This document shows positions 35,201-47,040 of a stretch of DNA of 64,000 bases, piece after piece. The notes under the pieces were generated by a model. The model did no database searches. It was not told the origin of the DNA and saw only the letters and a list, made by a program, of their open reading frames with translations. The translations under genes and the position numbers were made by a program. The DNA comes from Atopsyche davidsoni (Eukaryota > Arthropoda > Insecta > Trichoptera > Hydrobiosidae), in NCBI GenBank assembly GCA_022113835.1, contig JAILWY010000022.1:5518001-5582000 (forward strand). The letters are read 5' to 3'. How positions within the stretch are numbered: the first letter of the stretch is position 1; each line of letters opens with the position of its first letter.

Positions 35201-37349
35201 ACTTAAAATAGATAATTTTTTAAAAAAACTGATCTTTTAAATAAATTTTTTAAAAAAATTATTAATTTTAATAAAAGGTTTGCCAAAAATATTACCGTAA
35301 TCGAAATAAAGAAACCATGTTCTAGGCAAGCAATGCATTCATGCCTGAGTGTACTGAGTGCCAATGCTTAGCACCAGCAGTTTTGTCTAACGCTTAGAAT
35401 ACACGAAGAGGCTGTTAATAATTTTTAATCTGGAGTAATTTTGATTGCGTTATTTTAGCCAAACAATGGATTTCTCGTGGCGGCACACATTGGCGGGGGG
35501 AAGCATTCACCTCGCCTCGTCACAATAGCGGCAGCCAAGAAAAACTGGAGTGCCTGGTTTATTCAATTATAATATAGAAGTTATGGGAAACTACGCGAGG
35601 CACGTCTCTACAAGAAAACCATTCAATACGGATACGACTTCAATATCTTGGCTTACCTTCGGTTGAGGTGCCTTGAAACTTTGTAAGCGTGTCAGGGGCG
35701 TGCTGTGAGTTTTTAGGCAGGTTATTTATAATTGCATGTTATATGCAAATATAAAATAGTCAAAAAAATTCATCCCCAATTAATTAAAGTTAAGGCAATT
35801 GTCTTCAGAGTGAATCAATACCGGACATTAGTGTATATGTTTTATTTCTAAAAAGTGTACCTATATTTATTTATTTATACGTATGATGAAGCCTCATTCT
35901 TATGATGAAGCCTTCCAAGCGCTAACTCTAAAAAAATATTTTGTATCTTCTTTCATTTTTGCTATAACACGTTTGCATTATCAATATTTTAAAGAAGTTT
36001 GTTGTACATTCCACTTTGTAATGTTTTAAAAGTAGTTTTTTTAACTGAAAATAAAATGTCAACGTTTCAATGGAATTCAATTAATCATTCCAGCATCGAT
36101 ATTAAACACCCTGTACATTGCAAATATTTATCCAGCTACAATAAAATCTATTTGGAGATAGACCCTCGCCAATGTATGTCTTTGCTATTCCATTATTTGT
36201 GTTAACCTCTCATATAAGTTAATACATTGTATTTTATTGTAGTAATGTTTATTTTACGGGGCTCTATGAGTGTTTTTGTCTTAGGCTTAATTAATTGCTA
36301 GATAGGCACTACTGGGAAGCAAGAAATTCCCCGGTAAACCCAAAAGAGGTGGTCCCCACAAGAGAAGAGACAAATTAATTAGAATTTAAAATTCAACATA
36401 ATTTTTTTGACATTCTAAGAATGTATTTAGAAGTGGCGTGCAGTTTTTATTTTAATGAAAAATTTCTACTCATTATTTCTACGCATATTATGTGTAATAT
36501 AGGTCTCAATAATCATGGTTTCATAAAAAATTATTGGACAATTTTCGAGCAAACAATTTATTTATTTAGTTCAGTGTGTATAGTTTTTATGGTGTTTTCA
36601 AAATTCATTAACTAATTTTAAAAAAAAAAAAATCTAAAATTATGTTAACAAATCTAGATTAGGAAAAAAATATTTCTTTATCAAAAATAAAAATCTTGAT
36701 TCAGAAGATATACCCAGTCTCCCCTTTTTAGGTGATACAATGACTTCTGAGAGGCCAGATGTTCACGATTACAAATACGGACACAAGTATAGACGATTAA
36801 GTATTACATGTGTTCTTACGTTCTTTAACTTTCACTTTTTAAATTTTATCAAGATATTTTTTTTTATTGAGTACTAAAATACTTTATCATAAATAATTCA
36901 AAACAACAATGAATTTTGATACTTCTTGTAAAAATATAATTCACTATACACACAAGTATAGATCACACATGTTTCTTAACTTTCATTTATTAAATTTTAT
37001 CAGGATAAATTTTTTAAATATTTAAATTAACTTTATCGCAAATAATACAAAACATTAAGAAAAAACTTGCCAAAGATAGTGTTGCTCAAAAGTCCCCATT
37101 ACCAATAATTAACATAACGAGTAACTAATAAACATAAACCAAGATTATTTACAGTTACCGAGCCAGCAATTCTAAAGCACCTCATGTTAGTGAAAAGAAA
37201 GCAAATATTATATACATATGCAGAAACATCTAAAAGTTAAATATGAACATAATTATTATTATTTCAGAATTAACCGTCTCTTAATAAATTTAAGATTGTT
37301 GAATATAAACTTATAAATATGCTGATTTTTCAAACACCATCATCCTTGG

Positions 37350-37560
37350 CTTCGTGATCTACTACTATGCAGTTGAAGTTAGCGCTTGTAGATTTCCAGC
37401 AAAGTCCATGTATCAATTTTTCAAGGATTTGGTTTTACTGAAGAGACGGATGACCTCGTTCATTAAGAGGGTATCGAAGGCCATACTTGTGGTCTCCTAT
37501 CAAGTCTGGGTGCACAGAGTAGACGAGGAAAACTAGTATGAGCATTACTATTATGTAAAG
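37350..37560. repeat. Dispersed repeat copy A (partner 43130-43330)
   Basis: CAGTTGAAGTTAG near 37371 and a GAGTA(G/A)AC(G/A)AG...GAGCATTAC-type end near 37520-37550 recur in the same order and orientation at 43142 and 43287-43320. The middle parts are similar but diverged. Segments are GC-richer than the surroundings. The family was not recognised. Confidence 0.45.
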
Positions 37561-37899
37561 GGGTTCCCCTTACAAGCCGTAAGGGTTGCATGTCTCTGGA
37601 CATTATTAGTGCCTGAATCTTGTGATGTGGACTCAGATTTTACATCATGCCTATGACTGCAAGTTGAGACAATTATATTTCTTTGGGATACTTGTGCGAT
37701 ATCATCTCGCCCTCAGGTTATCACTTCCCGTCGCCGCAGTCTTTTCAACCACCACAGCTCTCTAGCTGAAGGATAATTTGAATCCTTATATGCCAGTGTA
37801 TAATAAATGTACATTTGATATGATTTTTAGTGTTGCGAAAAACCAATGTATTTTTAAGCTACCATTTTGTATAAATTACTGTATTAAAGGTCATAAAAT

Positions 37900-39200
37900 C
37901 GTAATATATTTAATGATATTTTATATACAGTGTTTCAGAACTCATTGGTTCTGAAACCGTTCAAAATGGCAAATGAAACTGAACTTGAATGAAAAATAAG
38001 AAATCGACAACTAAATAAAATTTATGAGGGTTGCAATTCCCAGGAATCTCACATCTGTTTTTCAGTTAAAAACTTCACAGCAGCCGATTTGTGAAAATCT
38101 ATCAAAATTTAATTTTTAAGTAAAAAAACAAAATATTCCTTTAGGAGTAAAAAAAAAAACATTTTCAGAATGATAACTTATTCCTCCTCGTAAGTACCAC
38201 GAGTTGTGCAACATGTTGCATTCATTTTTAATATTGCAATTAAAACATCAATTATTATTTTGAATATAATTTATAAACTGGTTTGGTCTCTTTTATTACT
38301 TCCACCTTTTAACATTTATGAGATATGTTTCGTTGAATTTTTGCTGCATTTATTTGAAAGCGTTAAATAGAAAAGATTATGAAACATAATATTCAAATAT
38401 AAAATTAATTTTGAGCATAACAAAATGGCCGCCAAGTAATGTTTGACTTGTTTATAATATAATTGAATTTGTTTCATTAGCACAATGAAAATAATGCAAT
38501 AATGCCTGATGTTTTTCAATTAGTCTTTTCACATTTATACAATAAAATGAGGTTTATTACGATACAAAATTATAATCTACATATCAAGGTCAAAAGAATT
38601 GTCAAACCATTCAAAATGGCAGATAAAAAAGAAATTGAAAAAGAGATGGACAACTGAACGTTTTCCTCTTTCTAATTCTGATTCAATTTAGTATGTAAAA
38701 ATGTTATGGTGTGACAATTCTTTGCTTTATTTATTTACAGCAAAAAACAACGTTCTAATCTACAGACGATAATAAAATTAGTAAAGCATTCATAAAATTT
38801 TAAAATATTTTTTTAGTATGCTTGGAAACATCTATACAACCAAATAAAAGGTTTGTGCCACATAATAATCATAATATAAATATTAAAGTCAAAAGAACTG
38901 GAAACCAGTCGAAATGGTGCCAAACAGAATTTTAATTAGTGTTTCTAAAAAAAACTTTTACTTAGATGCAATTACGGTAATAACTTTATAAACTAATATA
39001 TCATATATTGAAAATATCTGAGCAATCACATAAAAAAAAAAAAATTAGCATCCTGATTGCGTCGCAGTAAATATCTTTCACAAACATGCAATAATTTCAG
39101 TTGGATTATGGTGTGACACTTCCTTGTTGAATATTTACAATAAAAGCATTACAGTCAGTAAAACAATCACCGTAAAAAAAACAAAGTAATCTACACCAAA
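37900..39200. repeat. Three diverged tandem copies of one repeat
   Basis: A block around AAACC(G/A)TTCAAAATGGCA appears near 37955 and 38606, and as AAACCAGTCGAAATGG near 38902. The word TATGGTGTGACA appears near 38704 and 39106. AGTCAAAAGAA-type and GACAACT-type words keep their relative order. Spacing is irregular (about 650, then 300 bp), so the copies have diverged and lost pieces. Confidence 0.45.
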
Positions 39201-39289
39201 GAAAAACAAATGCAAGCAACCAAACAAAAGAAAATACAAACAGAAAAAATGTTATTGGGAGTTTACTAACTGTTAACAAGAGACAACCA

Positions 39290-39550
39290 GCTCACTGCCG
39301 CCGGCAGCCGGGCTCCTGCGCCGAGAAAGGGGGAAGAGGAACAAGTCAATAGTCACATCGAGTTTCCGAGGCGGTGAAGAGTGAGTAGCCGAGACCATCC
39401 CTCCGTGTGCATTGTGAACGCTTCCATGCGGTGACACATAATGCTAATGCCGTTTCGTATAAAATGGATAATTGAAATTCAGATCGGGCAGAGCTACGAG
39501 CTAGAGCGTACAGATCTAGGACACGATGGATCCACACGATCTGTACACAT
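39290..39550. promoter_or_regulatory. GC-richer island of unknown role
   Basis: CGCCGGCAGCCGGGCTCCTG and adjoining sequence stand out sharply from about 30% GC surroundings and are rich in CpG. The 71-codon minus-strand frame here has no recognisable domain. It could be an alternative promoter or untranslated first exon of the 12-finger gene, or the remains of a GC-rich mobile element. Confidence 0.25.
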
Positions 39551-42500
39551 TTATAATTCAAAATAGTTTGGTTTATTTTCCCTACGAATTCCTCCCTATT
39601 AATGTCTTTAGAAGAAAATGTATTATTATAGAGCCAGCAAACCCTTGGGAATCAAACATCAAACGTTTCAACTGATCGTCAGATGACATTGGACGAATAT
39701 ATAGATCTTTTGAATGACATGACTTTGAGGTCTATAACTGCATGTGGTCTATATAAACCTTAAATCATTGCTTGCCCTAAAATATCGAGTAAGTAGTTGA
39801 AAAATACTTTTTTTTAGTGTTATGATGCTATTGTTTAACCCAAATTCACTTGGTGAATTTAACATGGTTTTTCATATGCGATAAGTAATTTATAGGTTTA
39901 TTTTTACTTAGGAATCAATTTTACCAACTGATGATCAAAAAACGAAATTTGGTAGACACTACTTTCACTCATCCGAACTATACAACCATATATATTTACA
40001 AAGCTACATATATACATGTGTATATATGAACCTTCAACAATAATAGGTATAGGAGCTAAATTTTATATTTTATCCATTCTATAAGAAACTTTAGCAGTAT
40101 AAAAATAAATTATGTACAATGCGAATGAGTATTGACTTTAAAAATATATATTCCGCCGACTACAAAACAGACGTACATTGTCTCAAAACTTATGTGATCA
40201 ACTAAAAAGGAAAAAAAATATTTCACATTGTGGGACTTGTTTTGAAAATATTTTTATTTTAAAAGGTAAATTAAATTATTTTTTAATTTCTGAAAAAAGT
40301 ACCGCGAATACAACTAAATGATAAAAAAAAATTACTGAAAAACTGGTTGGAATATTTTTGGCATGTTCAAAAGAGTTTAGAAAACTATATAAGGTGATAA
40401 AAGTATTTTTCCTTAAAATAAGTTTTATATGTCTATTGAGTCTTTGAAAAATAATGCTATCAATGAAAAAATCATTTGACTCTCATTTGTAATTTTGATA
40501 TCAAATACGAAAGTTTTTCACTAAAAAAATAAAAGGTTTACTACCACTGCCATGGAAACACATTTTTAAAATTAAACTATTTCAAATCAAGACATTTGAT
40601 GCGTGTTTTGTTTTTCTGAATAAAAATTGTGTACGAAGGCTCAGAATAAACGATAGTAGACATCTGTGATGAAGATGCAAGATAAATGCTTTTTAGATTA
40701 AGCCAGTTACATAAGATACTTTCAAATCCAGTACCCAGTTAGCTGGTGAATGAAGGAAAGCCGATGTGTGCTGGGACAATGTAGATTTGAAATCTTGCAT
40801 CTTCACTATACAAATATTCTGGTTTTAGAAAGTTCATGTATAAGTACACAAGACTCAATAATTTATATGACCCAAATGAGAATGCTATGAGAAATTGTAC
40901 CAATTTGTGTGCTTTTTTACATAAAAAGAGTATGATTAAGAATAGGCTCTTCAATTATTATGAATTTATGATGGTTTTAATTAAATTTTACTTTGAAACT
41001 ACAATTCCAACACATTTAGACAATTTAGTTTTAAATTTAATTTATATATTTAGTTCTTTTCAATTAAAAAAAAAACAGTTTTGACATGTATCTATAAAAA
41101 TAATATTTATTTTGGTTTTAATGTTATTTTGCCACAAAAACCTACAAATCTTTAATAACTATGTCAATTATCATTATTTTTGTTTAATTGAAAAAAATAT
41201 TTCAATGTTAAAAAAACTATTTTTTAAGTATATATTTTTGGTTATATTCCATCACATAAATTGTAAGTAAAATAAAAAAAATTAAATTTTTAATTATTGG
41301 TCAAATGTGAATTATTACATATTAAAACAGTTTTCATACATTATAAAGGCATTTTAAAACTTAATCATTCAAAAAATATTTATTTATCTGGCAACTATTG
41401 ATCTTATTGAGCAAGTCGTATATTTAAAGTACACATACAAATAAAAATTAATTAAACTCATTGTGTACAGTCGGTAATTGTTACCGACCACAGAACTTGA
41501 CTAATTACCTCGTGGTCTAGTTTTTGGCTTATCAATCATAGTCTTGGATTCAAATGCAAAAGGAGCAAAACAATATGAATTAACTACGAATTTAAAAAGG
41601 AAGAAAACCGAGAAAAGAATTTTATGATTAAGCGGCAATTAAATCCACTCGGTAATCTGCTTATCTTACCGCCTCCTAATCTCATGGAATAGTGCGGTTT
41701 ATAGACGCCTCGTAGAGATTATGTTAGTTTCAATATTTCTAGCTGGTATTTCAATTTTTAAATTGTGTAGAAACATCTTCTAGATTTTATTGTTTTTAGA
41801 TAAAATACAATATTACTATTTGTAACAAAATCGACGTCTGTAAATGTTTTGGTTATATTTTGATATTTATACAAAGTAAATTGATTCCGTTGTCAATTTG
41901 CACGTTTTGATCAAACAATGGTCGGTCAATTATTGACAATAGGCATGCGTTGTCAACGTGTCATTTGTGCAAGATCGGCGGTTGCTTTATTAGTGGGTCA
42001 GCTCAGGGCTTGTCAGTTCAAGAAGAAGATGAAAATGTAACTGTGTATTCATAATTTCTGCAGGCCTATTTTTAATAATTAAAGTGATACATAATTATTT
42101 ATTTTTGGAGAGATCAGTCACTTAAAAAATAATGTATAAAATAAGTATTTTTTCTAAAAATATTATGATGGAATTTTAACTAGTACTTTTTATCAAAAAT
42201 ATGAAATTGAAAATACCTCCGCAGAGCAAAAATCTACTTGCAATAAAAAAATTGTAGTTTCCGAACCATTTTGGATTTTTTTAAATGAATAATTGAATGA
42301 ATTATTTTTAAGCAACACGGTTGGTTTTTGAGATTTATTAACGCCCAAATTCTGAAAACCTGATTAAAGTGATTGATGATTAACTAGCTGTCAAATATAT
42401 CACAGCAATTGAAAAAAGTGTTATTTTTCTGATAAGCGATTTGCAGTTTATATTTAATATTAAAAGTAAAATAGTAAATTGATAAGACGTAAAGTACATG

Positions 42501-43129
42501 CTTTAATATTTTTAAAAAAATTATAAATTTGTTGTAATTAAAATCTTTTCGTCTTTAGTATTGATTCAAATGATTATTTGAAAAATATTTATTTATCAAT
42601 AAAGGATTGAATGAAACCTTATCGTTTTAATCACCGAGGTTACAAAATGTTTTGAATACTTCTCTAGTGAGAGCACAGCTTAAAGATATCTGTACTAGAA
42701 CACAAACAATATTGTAATGAACGTTGGCTTTCCTAATGTAAATCATTGTGTACAAACAGCTACTGCATCCATGTTATATTCAAATGTATATATTAAGCAT
42801 TTTGCAATCATTTGTGCTGCAGTTTGACTAATTTCGAGGTTTCTTTCAGAGTTACATCATCGCCTATTGTAGAATAACACAAGAATTCATTTGAAACACG
42901 GTTTTTTAGAATTTGGGACAAACTAGATAGCAGTATTGCAAGATAAAAAAAAAACATATTTGAAATAGTCTTGTAGTTTTAAAGACTAAAGTCTTATATA
43001 CTAAATATTGCTGTTTATTCACTATCTTTGAAAAGGGTCTATATTGAGAAATTTACCGTTTCTTTGGAATCAAATTTCTTATCACGAAAATAATCTTTCC
43101 AATACCGTCATGAGAAATGCCTACACGGT

Positions 43130-43330
43130 CAATTTCCATACAGTTGAAGTTAGGGTTCACGGAATTCCTGGAAACCCCATAAAGCGTCTTTGTTAGAATC
43201 TCAGTTTATCAAGGCTTGCGGTGGCCTCATTCTTAGAGAGAGAACGAGAGAGCATCTACGGCCAAACCTGGTCAGATCTGATTGCGTAGAGTAAACAAGT
43301 CAAAATGTTGTAAGCATTACAACTGTATAA
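43130..43330. repeat. Dispersed repeat copy B (partner 37350-37560)
   Basis: See the partner copy: CAGTTGAAGTTAG near 43142 and GAGTAAACAAGTC near 43288, then GTAAGCATTAC, in the same order and orientation as in copy A, 5.8 kb away. Confidence 0.45.
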
Positions 43331-45564
43331 AACAATATTTAAAGTACGTCTCGAGGTTCTCTAAACACTGGTCCCTAAATCTCAACATGAGCCTAACTTC
43401 GGTCAGAGATCTCCATGGCAAGTTCTTAATCTCTCAATATTCACATAATAGATTACTTCAAATTCAAGATTATACATTTTTTTTAATTCCACATGTATTT
43501 ATTAAACATCCAACTTCACGTAACCTGGATGAGAAGTCTATTAGGCAATGTAGGTGAAGATAATAAAGTGATTTGTGATAAGATTAGGGGCAACGTGGCC
43601 GTCTTCAATTTTTAACATTTTTCAGTTTTATTTTACAGAAAACCTGCGCACGAGGGTTCTTTTAAGGTTTCCTGTTTTCTTACCCTTGAGGGAAAATATA
43701 ATTTTCACAAAATTGAAAAAAACTTTACTGTTTACAGATTCAAATCGATATTCATAATCGAATACAATGGCATTAGTTTATAGACCACGAGGTGGTTAAA
43801 ATATGAGGTAGATATATATATAAGATTCTTTATGATATTATTTTTGAGAGTTTAGAAGCATTTTTTAAAAGGTCTTTCGAGACACATTAGTAATTTCAAG
43901 GTTAAAATACATGTTGTCATTTTTTGTTAGATGATTACTGGATAGATATTTATTTTACGCAGCTGTTATATATGTAAATATTGTTAAGTATAATGTATTT
44001 GCATTCCAATTTATAATTTATAGAACTCAATGTTTACAATGAAGGCAAAAATTATGCTGACCATTTGTATGTAAAAAGATTCCATGGCTTCTTTCTTGAC
44101 CTTGATTTTATGTTGAAAAATTAGCACTAATTAGGTTTATTACAATTTCAGTAACGATCAATATTGAAAAATGTAGAGACTGGGAGCTTAGCTGCCATCA
44201 ACGTCTCCATTTCTAACCGAAGTCTCTAGAGACCACTTCTCTGGAATATCATACAATTGGAAAGCTTAATATAAAAAATGGAATAATTCAATAATATTAA
44301 ATATTCTATGGGATATTGATATGCTTTGTACAAGTGTTATTGAATTTTATATTATTGTTAATATCTTTTGTGCGTTGAGTTTAGAAATGATGTTTACCAG
44401 CGAAAAATTATTTACCATAATAACTAATATTTACAATTTAGAAATTTACACAGTTGGTAATGGTTTGGTATTTATTAAAATGTGGTGAATATGTTTACAC
44501 GATAAACTAATAATATGATGAAAAATATTTTTTTTTTAATAATAAGGAGCAAAAACAATTGATAAGAAACTAGGCAAATGGCTTCCACTAAAAAAAACTC
44601 AATAATATATTTTTGAAATAGTAATGAAACCTAGAGCATCTCTTATCTTTAATAATTTTTGTATAAAAATATGTTGTTGAAATTATTAAAATAATAAAAC
44701 AATACTCATGTTTTTAAAATAGAAGGAAAAATTTGCTAATAATTAAGTAGGTAAATAGGTTTTCATTGCGAGATTAAACTTATTTAGTTTCATTTAAATT
44801 TAAAAACGGATCGATAAAATTAATAAAATAAATCGTAAAACGTAATTTACGCATAGAAATAATAGTATTTGTAACTTACAGAGTGTGTAATGAATAAGTA
44901 TAAAGTATCACGGAGATAACACGTAAGTAGTTTTAAAGTTCTTCTCAGTTTAGTGATGTCATTATCAAGTATTCTGCCAAGTCAACTTGTAAGATTTGAT
45001 GTAAATTATTCGGGCGTCATTGCGCTATAAAGTTAAAATAGCCGCTGAGAATGCTCATAATAACGCGGTGGCCTTTATTTCCTACTTCGTACTCTTTTTA
45101 GTGTAAACTTTCCACACCCAAATTATGCTAATTGAACAAACACACAAGATACCACATTACAAGTGGCCGGGAATGTCGGAAAAAAAAGAAATTTACGAAT
45201 GCGTGTGAACATCGTAAAAGGTATGAATTATTAATAAACTGCGATTGTATTGACACACAAATATTACGAACGAAAAAAAACCTACTTTAATTGCTCGGTT
45301 CGATCGACGAGAACGCGCAAATAAATAATTCGGTCGCGTCTCGTTTTAATTGACACGTTCCTAATTCAAAATTAAAACAATCGATATCGTGAAATGATGA
45401 AAATGACTCCATATTTAATGTACAAGTGTTTACGCCGAGCGGTGGGTGCGCCTACGCCTAGTTTTAATATTGAATTCCGGCCCGAGCGGAATGAGAAATA
45501 ACTGGTCTGAAAAAAATGGTACACATCTCCGGCGACGGGCGGTCAGAAACTCGAGCTCGCATAC

Positions 45565-45909
45565 CGTCTTGACTTTGACGACGGGGTGCCCAGAAGCGGT
45601 CTGGTTGTCGCTGTCGACGTCGGCCGCCTCCGCGTCTCCGACGCTCTCGAGGTCGAACTGGTCCGAGCTCTGCTCCTCCTTCCCTAGGTCCGAGCTCCCG
45701 AGGAAGCTGCCGTACTTGCTGACATCGGTGCTATCATCTGTCATCATTTCTGCACCATCTTTCGAAATTTCACTCGTAACCGATTCGCGATTGTTATAAC
45801 GACACAGATCACCCGAAGAACTTCCGAATTCCTCGACGTCGTCGCCCGCACCGCAGGAGACGCTTCCGTCAACTTTTACATTCTTTCGATAAAAAGAAGA
45901 TAAGTCCAT
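45565..45909 (-). CDS. First coding exon, probably of the 12-finger gene
   Basis: From the ATG at 45909 there are 115 sense codons, rich in Ser, Asp and Glu, ending in VVKVKT at a CAAGACG/GTATGC donor in phase 0. The composition (acidic, serine-rich, no domain) and the GC-rich promoter just upstream fit a first exon. The nearest minus-strand exon downstream is 32172, which lacks a start codon and begins in phase 0 after TTGCAG. This makes it the natural partner and gives a 716-residue protein. The join across 13.4 kb is an inference, and intermediate exons cannot be excluded. An in-frame GTG at 45924 is not a likely start. Confidence 0.6.
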
Positions 45910-47040
45910 TTGAAAGTAGACCACTAATTGTCGAGATCACTCGCTCCGATCTCGAGACCGCGGCGCGATCGCGGCGAAACATTTGAAACTTTTAACATTA
46001 AATAACGGATCGCCCGACAACTGGTTCAGGTGTGCGTTCACATGAGATATTTACCCACGTAATTGGAACATCGGTAACATTTTTGTTTGCAGTCACCGCT
46101 CGACCTCGAAAACTTTCATAACTTATCCGAGACGTTTCACTCGGCGCGGTCTCTATCGGAGCACTAAAAACCCGGAAGACTCCGCGGGGAGCGATCGAAG
46201 GAGGCCTCGTCGCGCACGAAAACAACATTTTTATCCATCTTCCCGGCCGAGCCGCGAGAGCACGCCATAACAGAACAAAAACTACTCGAGTTTAGTTGAA
46301 AAGAGATAGCATTCGTCATCTCTTGTTGACATCGGATGACAGCTCGCCGTAATGTTTATTACACAACGGTAAAGTAGGTCCGCACGTCTGCGTCTCGGCC
46401 GCGATGTGTGTCGACTGGACCGCCGCGGGTTCCTCTCGCGCCTCTGCCGTAACCGCGTAACCGCGGCTGCGTCGCCGCGCCGGCCGCCGAGCGCCGAAAA
46501 CCTCCAACTTTTCACCCGCGACTCGAGAATTTAATTTAGAAATCGCGTTTTACGATTGAAACTGATGCCACTTTTAACCAAAAATCCGTCCCGCGGCGCT
46601 CGCGGCCGCGCGGAGCGACTCTCGTCTCGCTCGCACTCGCGCGGGCCGGCCCGGCCGGAGGGAGACAACCCGCGTCGGCGGTTCAATGTCAAGAATCAGA
46701 GCTCATCCGTGTTTATACACATGGCGGTCGCGACAACCTCCGCCGATGTTGCTATCCGCAGTGACAGCGTCCGCGTCCACCGAGCTCCTCCACTCCTCGG
46801 CTCCTCGACTCCTCGCGCGCGGGGCCGCTCCCGTGTCGACTGCCCTCCGCTCACCCCCGCCGCGGCGTTTGCACTCGCTTCACGCTCATCTCTTACCGTT
46901 TGATGGCCACATTTGCGCAATTTATTAAATCGATAAAAATATTTTTATGACGGATTTGCCGCTCTGCGATTCGAAGTCGCGACATTGCCGCGCCTCGGCG
47001 GAAAGAGCCGCCCTCGCCGGCGGCCGACTTTATTGATACG
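45910..47040 (-). promoter_or_regulatory. GC-rich, CpG-rich promoter region
   Basis: About 1.1 kb here is far richer in GC and CpG than any other non-coding DNA in the window, with runs such as CGCGGCGCTCGCGGCCGCG near 46590 and many CGCG words. It lies directly upstream of the ATG at 45909. The several 60-115-codon open frames on both strands are expected by-products of high GC and contain no domains. It is probably the promoter and 5' UTR of the 12-finger gene. A CAAAG/GTAAGT donor-like site near 47193 on the minus strand hints at an upstream untranslated exon. Confidence 0.55.

Larger units (their letters stand above)
32173..45564 (-). other. 13.4-kb gap: putative intron 1 of the 12-finger gene
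   Basis: No convincing exon was found on either strand. If exon 1 at 45565-45909 belongs to the 12-finger gene, this is its first intron. The gap contains decayed tandem and dispersed repeats (listed separately), an (AT)n run, and two GC-richer islands near 35460-35700 and 39290-39550. Small exons could have been missed here. Confidence 0.6.

Noticed and set aside
46556..46928. Plus-strand frames of 80-115 codons in the GC-rich island
   Set aside because: Long frames are expected in several phases of GC-rich DNA. The peptides are Arg/Ser/Pro-rich with no domain or splice context.
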